Shown here piece by piece: positions 11,098-23,859 of a DNA stretch of 64,000 nucleotides (positions are counted from its first letter, which is position 1; every line of letters starts with the position of its first letter). The DNA is from Physella acuta (lineage: Eukaryota > Mollusca > Gastropoda > Physidae). The notes under the pieces were generated by a model that saw only the letters and a list, made by a program, of their open reading frames with translations, did not search any database and was not told where the DNA came from. Location of the stretch: positions 229,501-293,500 of the forward strand of contig NW_026731577.1 in assembly GCF_028476545.1 (NCBI RefSeq), written 5' to 3'. The position numbers and the translations under genes are program-made.

Positions 11098-14000
11098 GAA
11101 CAGTTGTCGAGGGTGATATGATGTCAACTCCTGAATCTTCAGCTGTACCTACGAATACCATTTCAGCTGCACCTGGGTCGTCTCTTGAAAATCCCACTGC
11201 GCCCAACTTGGTAGAATCAACTGATGGTACTAATGGCACTCAACCTGTGCCCAACAATGCATCCACTGTTGTAGAATCAACTGATGGTACTAATGGCACT
11301 CAACCTGTGCCCAACAATGCATCCACTGTTGTAGAATCAACTGATGGTACTAATGGCACTCAACCTGTGCCCAACAATGCATCCACTGTTGTAGAATCAA
11401 CTGATGGTACTAATGGCACTCAACCTGTGCCCAACAATGCATCCACTGTTGTAGAATCAACTGATGGTACTAATGGCACTCAACCTGTGCCCAACAATGC
11501 ATCCACTGTTGTAGAATCAACTGATGGTACTAATGGCACTCAACCTGTGCCCAACAATGCATCCACTGTTGTAGAATCAACTGATGGTACTAATGGCACT
11601 CAACCTGTGCCCAACAATGCATCCACTGTTGTAGAATCAACTGATGGTACTAATGGCACTCAACCTGTGCCCAACAATGCATCCACTGTTGTAGAATCAA
11701 CTGATGGTACTAATGGCACTCAACCTGTGCCCAACAATGCATCCACTGTTGTAGAATCAACTGATGGTACTAATGGCACTCAACCTGTGCCCAACAATGC
11801 ATCCACTGTTGTAGAATCAACTGATGGTACTAATGGCACTCAACCTGTGCCCAACAATGCATCCACTGTTGTAGAATCAACTGATGGTACTAATGGCACT
11901 CAACCTGTGCCCAACAATGCATCCACTGTTGTAGAATCAACTGATGGTACTAATGGCACTCAACCTGTGCCCAACAATGCATCCACTGTTGTAGAATCAA
12001 CTGATGGTACTAATGGCACTCAACCTGTGCCCAACAATGCATCCATTGTTGTAGAATCAACTGATGGTACTAATGGCACTCAACCTGTGCCCAACAATGC
12101 ATCCACTGTTGTAGAATCAACTGATGGTACTAATGGCACTCAACCTGTGCTCAACAATGCATCCACTGTTGTAGAATCAACTGATGGTACTAATGGCACT
12201 CAACCTGTGCCCAACAATGCATCCACTGTTGTAGAATCAACTGATGGTACTAATGGCACTCAACCTGTGCCCAACAATGCATCCACTGTTGTAGAATCAA
12301 CTGATGGTACTAATGGCACTCAACCTGTGCCCAACAATGTATCCACTGTTGTAGAATCAACTGATGGTACTAATGGCACTCAACCTGTGCCCAACAATGC
12401 ATCCACTGTTGTAGAATCAACTGATGGTACTAATGGCACTCAACCTGTGCCCAACAATGCATCCACTGTTGTAGAATCAACTGATGGTACTAATGGCACT
12501 CAACCTGTGCCCAACAATGCATCCACTGTTGTAGAATCAACTGATGGTACTAATGGCACTCAACCTGTGCTCAACAATGCATCCACTGTTGTAGAATCAA
12601 CTGATGGTACTAATGGCACTCAACCTGTGCCCAACAATGCATCCACTGTTGTAGAATCAACTGATGGTACTAATGGCACTCAACCTGTGCCCAACAATGC
12701 ATCCACTGTTGTAGAATCAACTGATGGTACTAATGGCACTCAACCTGTGCCCAACAATGCATCCACTGTTGTAGAATCAACTGATGGTACTAATGGCACT
12801 CAACCTGTGCCCAACAATGCATCCACTGTTGTAGAATCAACTGATGGTACTAATGGCACTCAACCTGTGCCCAACAATGCATCCACTGTTGTAGAATCAA
12901 CTGATGGTACTAATGGCACTCAACCTGTGCCCAACAATGCATCCACTGTTGTAGAATCAACTGATGGTACTAATGGCACTCAACCTGTGCCCAACAATGC
13001 ATCCACTGTTGTAGAATCAACTGATGGTACTAATGGCACTCAACCTGTGCCCAACAATGCATCCACTGGTGTAGAATCAACTGATGGTACTAATGGCACC
13101 CAACCTGTGCCCAACAATGCATCCAATGTTGTAGAATCAACTGATGGTGCTAATATCACTCAACCTGGGTCGTCAGCTGTGTATCCCACTGTGCCCACCA
13201 TGGTAGAACCAACTGATGGTGCTAATGGCACTCAACCTGGGTCATCAGCAGTGTACCCCACTGTGCCCAACAATGCATCCAATGTTGGAGAATCAACTGA
13301 TGGTGCTAATGGCACTCAACCTTGGTCGTCAGCTGTGTATCCCACTGTGCCCAACAATGCATCCAATGTTGTAGAATCAACTGATGGTGCTAATGGCACT
13401 CAACCTGGGTCGTCAGCAGTGTATCCCACTGTGCCCAACAATGCATCCAATGTTGTAGAATCAACTGATGGTAATAATGGCACTCAACCTGTGTCGTCAG
13501 CTGTGTATCCCACTGCGCCCAACAATGCATCCACTGTTGGAGAATCAACAGATGGTGCTAATGGCACTCAACCTGGGTCCTCAGCTGTGTATCCCACTGC
13601 GCCCAACAATGTATCAAATGTTGTAGAATCAACTGATGGTTCTAATTACACTCAACCTGGGTTGTCAACTGTGTATCCTACTGTGCCCACCATGGTAGAA
13701 CCAACTGATGGTGCTAATGGCACTCAACCTGGGTCGCAGTCTGTGTATCCCTCTGCGCCTAACAATGCATCCACTGTTGGAGAATCAACTGATGGTGCTA
13801 ATGGCACTCAACCTGGGTTGTCAGCTGTGTATCCTACTGTGCCCACCATGGTAGAACCAACTGATGGTGCTAATGGCACTCAACCTGGGTCGCAGTCTGT
13901 GTATCCCTCTGCGCCCAACAATGCATCCACTGTTGGAGAATCAACTGATGGTGCTAATGGCACTCAACCTGGGTTGTCAGCTGTGTATCCTACTGTGCCC

Positions 14001-17000
14001 ACCATGGTGGAATCAACTGATGGTACTAAGACCACTCCACCTGGGTCGTCAGCTGTGTATCCCACTGCGCCCAACAACGCATCCATTGTTGGCGAATCAA
14101 CTGATGGTGCTAATGGCACTCAACCTGGGTCGTCAGCAGTGTATCCCACTGTGCCCAACCATGCATCCAATGTTGTAAAATCAACTGTCGGTGCTAATGG
14201 CACTCAACCTGGGTCGTCAGCTGTGTATCCCACTGTGCCCACCTTGGTGAAATCAACTGATGGTACTAAGACCACTCCACCTTGGTTGTCAGCTGTGTAT
14301 CCCACTACGACCAACAATGCATCCACTGTTGGAGAATCAACTGATTGTGCTAATGGCACTCAACTTGGGTCGTCAGCTGTGTATCCCACTGTGCCCAACA
14401 ATGCATCCACTGTTGGAGAATCAACTGATGGTGCTAATGTCACTCAACCTGGGTCGTCAGCTGTGTATCCCACTGTACCTAACAATGCATCCACTGTTGG
14501 AGAATCAAGTGATGGTGCTAATGGCACTCAACCTGGGTCGTCAGCAGTGTATCCCACTGTGCCTAACAATGCATCCAATGTTGTAGAATCAACTGATGGT
14601 GCTAATATCACTCAACCTGGGTCGTCAGCTGTGTATCCCACTGTACCCACCATGGTGGAATCAACTCATGGTACTAAGACCACTCCACCTGGGTCGTCAG
14701 CTGTGTATCCCACTGTGCCCAACAATGCATCCAATGTTGTAGAATCAACTGATGGTGCTAATATCACTCAACCTGGGTCGTCAGCTGTGTATCCCACTGT
14801 ACCCACCATGGTGGAATCAACTCATGGTACTAAGACCACTCCACCTGGGTCGTCAGCTGTGTATTCCACTGTGCCCAACAATGCATCCACTGTTGTAGAA
14901 TCAACTGATGGTTCTAATTACACTCAACCTGGGTCGTCAGCTGTGTATCCCACTGTGCCCACCATGGTAGAACCAACTGATGGTGCTAATGGCACTCAAC
15001 CTGGGTCGTCAGCAGTGTATCCCACTGTGCCCAACAATGCATCCAATGTTGGAGAATCAACTGATGGTGCTAATGGCACTCAACCTGGGTTGTCAGCTGT
15101 GTATCCTACTGTGCCCACCATGGTAGAACCAACTGATGGTGCTAATGGCACTCAACCTGGGTCGCAGTCTGTGTATCCCTCTGCGCCCAACAATGCATCC
15201 ACTGTTGGAGAATCAACTGATGGTGCTAATGGCACTCAACCTGGGTTGTCAGCTGTGTATCCTACTGTGCCCACCATGGTGGAATCAACTGATGGTACTA
15301 AGACCACTCCACCTGGGTCGTCAGCTGTGTATCCCACTGCGCCCAACAACGCATCCATTGTTGGCGAATCAACTGATGGTGCTAATGGCACTCAACCTGG
15401 GTCGTCAGCAGTGTATCCCACTGTGCCCAACCATGCATCCAATGTTGTAAAATCAACTGTCGGTGCTAATGGCACTCAACCTGGGTCGTCAGCTGTGTAT
15501 CCCACTGTGCCCACCGTGGTGAAATCAACTGATGGTACTAAGACCACTCCACCTTGGTTGTCAGCTGTGTATCCCACTACGACCAACAATGCATCCACTG
15601 TTGGAGAATCAACTGATTGTGCTAATGGCACTCAACTTGGGTCGTCAGCTGTGTATCCCACTGTGCCCAACAATGCATCCACTGTTGGAGAATCAACTGA
15701 TGGTGCTAATGTCACTCAACCTGGGTCGTCAGCTGTGTATCCCACTGTACCTAACAATGCATCCACTGTTGGAGAATCAAGTGATGGTGCTAATGGCACT
15801 CAACCTGGGTCGTCAGCAGTGTATCCCACTGTGCCTAACAATGCATCCAATGTTGTAGAATCAACTGATGGTGCTAATATCACTCAACCTGGGTCGTCAG
15901 CTGTGTATCCCACTGTACCCACCATGGTGGAATCAACTCATGGTACTAAGACCACTCCACCTGGGTCGTCAGCTGTGTATCCCACTGTGCCCAACAATGC
16001 ATCCAATGTTGTAGAATCAACTGATGGTGCTAATATCACTCAACCTGGGTCGTCAGCTGTGTATCCCACTGTACCCACCATGGTGGAATCAACTCATGGT
16101 ACTAAGACCACTCCACCTGGGTCGTCAGCTGTGTATTCCACTGTGCCCAACAATGCATCCACTGTTGTAGAATCAACTGATGGTTCTAATTACACTCAAC
16201 CTGGGTCGTCAGCTGTGTATCCCACTGTGCCCACCATGGTAGAACCAACTGATGGTGCTAATGGCACTCAACCTGGGTCGTCAGCAGTGTATCCCACTGT
16301 GCCCAACAATGCATCCAATGTTGGAGAATCAACTGATGGTGCTAATGGCACTCAACCTGGGTCGTCAGCTGTGTATCCCACTGTGCCCACCGTGGTGAAA
16401 TCAACTGATGGTACTAAGACCACTCCACCTTGGTTGTCAGCTGTGTATCCCACTACGACCAACAATGCATCCACTGTTGGAGAATCAACTGATTGTGCTA
16501 ATGGCACTCAACCTGGGTCGTCAGCTGTGTATCCCACTGTGCCCAACAATGCATCCAATGTTGTAGAATCAACTGATGGTTCTAATTACACTCAATCTGG
16601 GTCGTCAGCTGTGTATCCTACTGTGCCCACCATGGTGGAATCAACTGATGGTTCTAATGGCACTCAACCTGGGTCGTCAGCTGTGTATCCCACTACGACC
16701 ACTATGGTAGTATCAACTGATGGTACTAATGGTACTCAATCTTGGTCGTCAGATGTGTATCCCACTACGACCACCATGGTAGATTCAACTGTAGGTACTA
16801 CTGTTACCCCACCTGAGTCGACACTTGTAAAACCCAAAACGGTCTCCATGGTAGAATTAAATTTGGCTGCTCATACCACTCCACCTTGGACGTCAACTGT
16901 AGCACCCACTGTTGAATCAACTCTGAGTAATTTTGCCTTTCCCACTGTGTCGTCACTTGTAAACCCCATTGCGGCCACCACTTCAGATTCAACCCAGAAT

Positions 17001-17391
17001 ACTGCTTTCCATCCAAAGAGTTTTACTTTTGTAAATAATCGACCAGGAAGTACGTTGAAAAATACCTCAAGTGACACAAAAGCTTTGAGAAAACAAATCG
17101 ATTTTATCAACAGTCCCCTAAATCAACCAAGCTTAAAAAAAGAAAATAAGAAATACCACGCAGAAGATGATGACACGACTCATGTTTTTAAGTATGAAGC
17201 AAAGAATAACACTTATCATGATTTGATGTCTATGAAAAAGAATGACACATATTCATATGATTTCGGTAATAACAGTACCACGGAACGTTCCAACAAGTCT
17301 ACTATCACTCCGATTTATGGAGCTACTAAGCCTGACGGGACGATGTCTAATTCACCCCTTAATGGACCCACTAACTCAAACTGGATTTCAG
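11098..17391 (+). CDS. Mucin-like repeat protein, giant internal exon
   Basis: One open exon of 6,294 bp (2,098 codons) encodes an extracellular Ser/Thr/Pro/Asn-rich stalk. Candidate borders are attcttacattacag before 11098 and a GT donor after 17391; both are phase 1, so the exon is symmetric (1-1). An ATG at 11118 exists, but the frame is open upstream to the acceptor, so the true start and signal peptide are probably in an upstream exon not found here. Layout: a short lead; 32 copies of a 20-residue unit with core STDGTNGTQPVPNNAS; then 24-28-residue units containing GSSAVYPTVP; then a non-repeat membrane-proximal part from about 16790, rich in N-glycosylation sequons. Each 20-residue unit holds two sequons (NGT and NAS), so dense N- and O-glycosylation is expected. 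I recognise no named orthologue. The mucin-like call comes from composition and the membrane anchor in the next exon. Confidence 0.85.
11209..13140 (+). repeat. 32 x 60-bp coding minisatellite
   Basis: Thirty-two consecutive 60-bp units keep the reading frame. Nearly all are identical; single changes are visible in only a handful of units (for example ccc to ctc or gca to gta codons). Such uniformity indicates recent homogenisation, so copy number is likely variable between alleles. Confidence 0.97.
13864..16407 (+). repeat. 1,272-bp direct duplication inside the mucin exon
   Basis: Positions 13864-15135 and about 15136-16407 are almost identical, including the order of all variant repeat units; only a few base changes were noticed (for example acctt versus accgt before ggtgaaatc at 14233 and 15505). 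The length is a multiple of three, so the frame is kept. Confidence 0.9.
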
Positions 17392-17650
17392 GTTATAAAA
17401 TTACACATTTTTAATAGTTGATAATTCTGGTCTTTGAATGCAGATTAAAAAAACTTAACCCATAAGCATTTTACAAAGCGCCATTACTCTTAATATAGGT
17501 TTTTATATTTTAATGTAAAAATGTACTTGATATATTTTCACCCCACAATTGTAACTTAATCGAGGGTACGATGGGTAAAAACCTTTTGATAATTCTCACT
17601 CAAAAAGAAACATCTAAATAACTTTTTGTCTTTTCATTATTTCTTTCCAG
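17392..17650 (+). other. Intron of the mucin-like gene (259 bp)
   Basis: The intron begins gttata and ends with a good pyrimidine tract, ttctttccag. If it is retained, translation runs seven codons further to a TAA at 17412-17414, which would give a soluble product without the membrane helix. Confidence 0.7.
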
Positions 17651-17790
17651 AACTCTTCATTGCTCAGACAGTGATTAGCTTCGTTGTGTACGTCATCCTG
17701 GTGGTACTTTTGGCGATTTTGGTTGGAAGACGTCGTAAAGCTAGGGTCCACAGGCGTAATTTAGGATTGGAACTGGACTATTTTGCCTAA
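17651..17790 (+). CDS. Mucin-like protein, last exon: TM helix and tail
   Basis: The exon starts in phase 1 (AA completes a G-starting codon, giving Glu) and encodes LFIAQTV, then a helix of about 20 hydrophobic residues (VISFVVYVILVVLLAILV), then a GRRRKAR stop-transfer cluster and a tail of about 15 residues ending LDYFA, with the stop at 17788-17790. This makes the product a single-pass type I surface protein with a very short cytoplasmic tail. No signalling motif is obvious. Confidence 0.82.
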
Positions 17791-18016
17791 ACCATGAGTG
17801 CTGCATATTAAAAAATGAAAACAAAACAAGTGCTAAATAATCAAGTGTGATTTCTTGGATGCCTTACAAGACGTTAAATTAGTTAACACTTTTCTTTTTT
17901 TCAATTTTCTTTTTGACTTTAAAACAAGAACAGCATTGTGCGGTGTTTTCATAATGTTTACCCAAAAACGTTTTTGTAGATATTTTAAAATAATTTAAAA
18001 GCCTAAAAAGTTCTCT
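17791..18016 (+). other. Probable 3' UTR start of the mucin-like gene
   Basis: A/T-rich sequence follows the stop. No AATAAA was seen close by; a candidate hexamer lies at about 18628-18633 inside the following duplicated block, so the UTR may be long. Confidence 0.45.
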
Positions 18017-19880
18017 TTTCAGAATGTATCTTTTTATTTTTTATAGAATTATTTGTTCCAAATGTTTTTTTTAAAGAAACATGAAAATTGTACATTTTTA
18101 AATACAAGGGTTGAACTGCAAATATTATGAAATTTCATTCTTTTCTTTTTACATTATTTAAAATGACATAATTTTATTTAAGTTTTTATTTTACTGTATA
18201 TAATGCTTTATACATATTGCAATTTTAATTTTTAATTTTTAATTTAGGTTGTAATTTAAATGTAGAAGAAATGGTAAAATATTTGTTTAAATTTTTTTTC
18301 GGTTCTTTTGTTTGATACACAGACTCTAAATGGGATTAAAACTTATTTATCTAGGCAGTTTAACAAACAATGATTATAATAATACAAATAGTACTATTTT
18401 AAAAATGCATTTTGTTTTTAAAATTTCTTTTTATTTTACTTCAATTATTAAAAAGGAAAAAGTTATTAAATAACATAGTATTTTTTTTTAATTTTACAAA
18501 TTAGTTTTAAAAACAAATGTTTTGTCTTTTTTAACAAACTGCTTTTGTAACTAAACTATACGTTGTTTACCATTGTTTCAGTAAACTTTACAGATTAAAA
18601 ATTTTTTTTGTAAATTAAAGTTGATTAAATAAAACTTCTCTCATAGCAATGTGCTATTTTTTTCAGGATGGATCTTTTTATGTTTATATAATAATTTGAG
18701 CAATGTTTTTTTTTCCTAAAAATTTGTAGAAAAATAAATCTACAGCAGGCTTTTTAAATTAAAATTTTATGAAACATTTTTTTAAGAATAATAAAATATT
18801 GTACATTTTTTAATACAAAGGGTAATTTGCTAATATTTGAAATTTGTTTCTTTTCTTTTTACATTATGTCTTCATATAAAAGTATGTTTAACAGTTTTTT
18901 ATAGATATTTTATTAGAAAATATAGGTCAGTAAATGAAAACTAAAGGAAATAGAATTTAAAGTTTTGTTACTTGGATCATTACTAATATTAACATCATTT
19001 TATTATTTTTATAAAATTTAACTTTATTTATAGCTTATACTTTAATTTTAACGCTAAGGTGATTTTTACATTATAAAATCAATCAGGTTATTATATTGTT
19101 GATAGTTTAAAGCAAAACATACATTGTATAAGACTGTTACTAAATGTGTTTTTATTTCCTATATTAAAATGTTTTTAAATACATCTGAGTACATATTTCA
19201 ATATAATTAAACAAATACTCTACACTTCTGAAAATAAAACCGAAAATTTAATAGATATTAAATGCTGACGCTGAAAATGTGAAATGACATACTTTTATTT
19301 ATATTTACATTTTACAGTATATAATGCTTTATACATATTGCAATTTTCACTTTTTGATTTTTTAAACATAATTTATATTTTAGTTCAAAAGTACAAAAAG
19401 ATGGTGAAACATTTGTTTGAAATTTTTCTTCAAGTCTTTTGTTTGATACAAAGACTCTAAAAAGGATTAAAACTTATTTGTCCAAGTAGATTATCAACAC
19501 TGATTATAATAATGTAGATACTACAATTTTTTAAATGTATTTTTCTTTTTACTTTTAAAATTTTTATTTTTATTTTACTTCAGTTATTAAAAAAAGGAAA
19601 AAGTTATTAAATAACATAGTAATTTCAACTTAAGCGATTAAATACTTTATATTGGAAACAACCTAAGATGAAACAAAAAAAAAACAATTTTTTTAAAATT
19701 TTAAATATTGGTTTTTAAAAGATATATTTTGGCTTATTTAATTAAAAAATGTAAAAGAAATTTGTAATTAAAATATACATTGTTTACATTGGTTTCAGTA
19801 CATTTTACTAACTAAAAAAACTTAATGTATTGTAAATTAAACTTGATTAAAACACTTTTCCCATAACAATTTGTTGTTGT
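18017..19880 (+). repeat. Diverged tandem duplication, A/T-rich
   Basis: Two unequal units (about 18017-18659 and 18660-19880) share ordered landmarks: ttgtacatttttaatacaa, tatataatgctttatacata, cttttgtttgatacacagac and aaaaggaaaaagttattaaa. The second unit holds extra sequence of about 350-400 bp. Both are non-coding. Confidence 0.7.
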
Positions 19881-21405
19881 TTTTACTTTTTAAAAATTTT
19901 GCTTTTATGTTAGTTACAGAGCTCTGCAATTTCTGGCAAAGCTTTTCAGATCAAACATTTTTTTAGGATTATGGTGATGCAGCATTTTTCTCTAGCCGTT
20001 AATCTCCTCTTCAAAATTGCTTCATTAATGTATTATAGGCCCGAAAAACAGGGCTTTGAATTATTAACTGAAACAGATCTTTTCGGAAGCACATAATATA
20101 CAACACATCCGAAAGGCTATACATTAAAAATGTCAGGGTTATTATCTATGTTTCTTCAAGGAACATATATTTACAAGTTAATTAACTAACCGTAGATGTT
20201 AGTCCGACATTAGGGTAATTTACACTTCATTTAAGACTGATTTGCTTTTGAGCCTCAATTTTATATTTTAGAGAAAGTACCTAGACCCAGGACAAGGGGA
20301 GGATTTGGGGCGGTTTTCGACCTTGTAGGACAACGTGGATCCTCCACATCCAATGACAACCCAATATGAATAACTGAACAGGGCCGCATTGATTTATTCA
20401 ATAGTTTATTGTCCAGCTAAATACGCATTAGATTCGGACGGCCACATTCACAACGAATGCATTGACTATATTCATGACGACGGACGAATATTTTTATACC
20501 CTAACACGACATGACAAAGACTACCCTAAACTTGATCCTGCTCTCGCCCGCCACACCCTTACGTACTTCGTTACACATCATTCATAAACACGCATACACT
20601 CATACCCATGCTGTACAATGAAATGCAATCCACAACAGGAAGTGGTAGGTTTTTGTTTCAGGGTCCACAACCGACTATATATTAAAAATTATTTTAGAAT
20701 TTTAGCAGTTTTACTTCGATAGTTTTTTTTTTGTAAAAATAATCTATTGTTAAATTATTTTTATTCTACAATAACAATTCTGTATTCTTGCATAAACATT
20801 AAAAATCGCTATAGAAATTCAAACTGTCTAAGATAGACACATTATTTTCAAATGACTTTTATGAGTTGTTGTTCCTATTTGGATAGTCGAATACACAGAC
20901 AGAGCCATTTTATCTATAAGCACAGTAGGCATTGTGCCTGGGGCCTACGAACTTCAAAGAGTATACAAATGTCAGAATTATATTATCACCGTTACAAATT
21001 TCTTTTTTTTTTAATTAACTTAAAAGTTGAAATAAAAATTTAAATACACATTTAATAGGTTGTATATCAAATATAGACCAACAAGTATTGTAAAAGAGGA
21101 CTTAACAGATAAGTTTTGCTTTCTAGGGTCATCTATTTATGACGTCCACACGGAGGGGGGCAGTAGTCCAAAAAAATCGACTTTTGTAGACTGAGGGCGG
21201 GGAGTTCATGTTGAATTTAACATCGAAATGCTTACATGAAACTCTATCTAGCATGTAAAAAGTGAAATTAAGACTACAGTTCCCGTGTTAGAAAAAAATC
21301 TCATCACAACGTGTAAATAAAGCATTGGATTTATACCAACACTGGGTTCATCCCGGAGGCGTATGCAGGTTTTGGGGTTAGGGGTAGCGGCTACTTGAGA
21401 AAATG

Positions 21406-21409
<4 letters not shown>
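19881..21409. other. Intergenic DNA, no gene seen
   Basis: No exon with a domain or a strong splice pair was recognised. About 20270-20650 is less A/T-rich than its surroundings but shows no long frame. Confidence 0.5.

Positions 21410-21463
<54 letters not shown>
21410..21463. repeat. (TA)n microsatellite
   Basis: Uninterrupted alternating T and A for about 54 bp. Confidence 0.95.
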
Positions 21464-21466
<3 letters not shown>

Positions 21467-21769
21467 CTACCTGTATGTCATTTCTTCGCTACATTGTAAA
21501 ATACATTAAAAAAAGTATTCTTTGTAGAGCACAATACAAATAGAACGAACACATACATGAGCGACACAAAACAACTTATCACACCAAACAACACAGAAAA
21601 CAAAACAAACAACATATACGCAATCACAACCAAAACAAAAGTTAATAATAAACGCAACACAACCAGTTTGTAATACTTTTGAAAAAAAATTTGATATAAT
21701 GGAATACTAGCCGTCCCGGCCAGGCCACAGGCATCTCTGAAAATCTTTAGGGCTCCCTGAGTTGGAAAA

Positions 21770-22352
21770 ACATAGTTTTGCAATCTTGTCCGTATGTCTG
21801 TGTATGTGTGTCTGTGTGTGTGTGTAAACACGATACCTTGAGTACCGTTACAGCTAGGTTGATGAAATTTCATATATAAGTATTTTATCAAAAGTGGTAC
21901 ATTTTCTACTTTGATCTTTTCAAAAGCCCATAACTTGAGTACTATTTCACACAGATAAATGAAATTTCATATATAAGTAAAAGATCAAATTCTCTACCTT
22001 CTTTCAAATTTTGAGTAATTTCCGTTGAACGGAAGTAGTAATTTACGCTATTTTCGATTTCTCAAAAAACTAATGTAAATTTATAAAGTACTAATAATAT
22101 TGCGCACTATTATGCATATTTTATTTGGCGTTCACTTGGTGTGCGTTTCTTTTTTCTACGAGATTTTATTCTATTTTAAAAAGTTTAAGTATTTAAAATG
22201 GATTTAAAATCATGTCTATATCCCGAGTTCCCATCCCCTGTTGTTTTGTATAAGAATATTCGAGAAAGTTTAGGGGAGATCACTCACTCCCGGTTTATTT
22301 TTTGTGCACGATTACAAGACTTTCTCTATACTTCGTATATACGAGAAAGTAA
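21770..22352 (+). repeat. Interspersed repeat family R, copy with composite end
   Basis: The body and the gagaaagtttaggggagatc end (to about 22293) are in plus orientation. A second family end in the other orientation (cgtatatacgagaaagtaaa) follows directly to 22352. A short piece matching the Helitron family 2 terminus (ctagccgtcccggccaggcc) lies just before it, at 21709-21728. Confidence 0.65.
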
Positions 22353-22919
22353 AAAAATAATTATAGTAATTCTTTGGTTAATTTTGGTTATTCATCTTTT
22401 GGATGCAGTTTTACTTTTATCCTTATTATTTTCAATAGTTTTAACTCAATTTACCCGTTTCATTGACGTATATGCTCATTTAGTACTTCTGTACTTGCCG
22501 ACCATCTTAATTCACACTAACTTTTTTAAAGTTGTGTGAGAATGTGTTGATTTTCCTGTACATTTATCCAGCTACCTCTTCCCCCCCCCCTATATATATA
22601 TATGGCATTTAGTTTTTAACACAATTCACATAAAAAATATGTGCATCTGTACACGATGCCTCTGGGAGATATTCTAGATCAGCTGACATACATGAGACCT
22701 GCGATTTCACTCCCTGCTAGTGTTGGCAGAGAAAAGCAAAAACTTATTCTACAGGGGATATTTTACATAAGCAATCAACCTAAGCCTCTAGACTGATCTT
22801 ATAATCCAACGATAATAGGCCTCCCATATAAATGACTAGGCATACTGCCTAGCTTCGCTTAGGTTTTCTAAAAAATTGAGGAATTGAATGATTAATTAAT
22901 AGGTGATTGGCTGCTACTC
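22353..22919. other. Non-coding DNA, no gene seen
   Basis: Holds a C run and short (TA)n near 22575-22603. No recognised exon. Confidence 0.5.
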
Positions 22920-22928
22920 TTAAATGCT

Positions 22929-23536
22929 TTTTTTTTTTTTTAATTTTAAAATGTTTATTTATAATAACTACAATTTGTTTTCATCAAGGGAGAAAACTGT
23001 CTTTCAGGTTCAATTTTTCAGTAAAAAGTTGTCATCATTCAAAGGTCTGTAGGCTGATGAATACTGAGCAGGGCACGATTGGAATTATTCAAAACATATC
23101 ATTCTCATAGTTAATCATTTGCCTTGTGTCTTTGTGGTTGGTACCTTTTTGTGAACTACTGGCATCAATGCTACCCCAGGATGACTGCGAGGAACCTTCA
23201 ACCAGAGACTCTATTGAAGGCTGTCTTCTGGCCATTTGGACTCTCAGTTGTATGTTGTTTATCATACTGCCAGCAGTATTGGCAATCGCTTGTTCTGCTG
23301 CCTCCATTTTATCAAAAGTCACAAAAGCATTGTGTTTCTCTAGCTCCATGTTGATGTTGACAATATTTCCATAGTGTGAAAAAGATTTTCTGATCATCTC
23401 CTCTGTTATGCCAATCCCATTAACGTAGACAGTGTTTCCCTTCTTTGGTGCCTCTGGCAGCTCTCGTTTTGGGTTATCGTGGTTTCTGCCAGAGTATCCT
23501 CCAGACACAAAACTGTCATTGAGGCTCTTGAAACTG
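22929..23536 (-). pseudogene. NELFE: 5'-truncated retrocopy of NELF-E
   Basis: The minus strand encodes an open frame (about 148 codons, stop at 23089-23091) with an RRM: GNTVYVNG is RNP2-like and NAFVTF is RNP1-like. The C-terminal part (ARRQPSIE, SSWGSI, RQMINYEND) matches the end of negative elongation factor subunit E, the RNA-binding subunit of the NELF pausing complex. Known NELF-E is about 380 residues with the RRM near the C terminus, so the N-terminal half is missing. The frame is open to the 5' break without an ATG there. The 3' UTR has AATAAA about 12-15 bp before a genomic A14 tract. A 9-bp repeat, ttaaatgct, flanks the insert at 22920-22928 and 23537-23545. Intronless copy, poly(A) tail and target duplication mark a LINE-mobilised mRNA copy. 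It is probably not expressed as NELF-E. Confidence 0.85.
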
Positions 23537-23859
23537 TTAAATGCTTAGGGTCTAAATTTATACAGTGGAGTAATTTCATGTCACCCAAATATTGATGGAA
23601 TATTCGCAAACTTATTACTCGCAAGGTTATTAGAACTGCAAGGGGTTTCTTAATAGTATCAATCAATATTATAATAAATTACTTTCGCAATTAATTTTTA
23701 CAATTTCAGTACAACGCAAAACTTAATTTATAACAAAATATTTATTTAAAACAATGCTATACTTTATGATTTTTGTTTTTTTCTTAAAAAGAGTATACAA
23801 AATATATAAAAATTATTACATTAAAAAGTTACATCCCCTGTTCATAGATCAAATGACCA

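Noticed and set aside
11209-13140. CRISPR-like array
   Set aside because: The 60-bp units are contiguous, without unique spacers, and lie in frame within a protein-coding exon of a eukaryote.
13864-15858. Leu/Met/Pro-rich proteins of 104-108 codons in another frame
   Set aside because: They are frame shadows of the mucin repeats; their pairwise identity only reflects the 1,272-bp duplication.
23526-23545. Splice acceptor of a genuine NELFE exon (catttaacag)
   Set aside because: The same bases form one half of a 9-bp target duplication repeated after the poly(A) tract, so the boundary is an insertion border.
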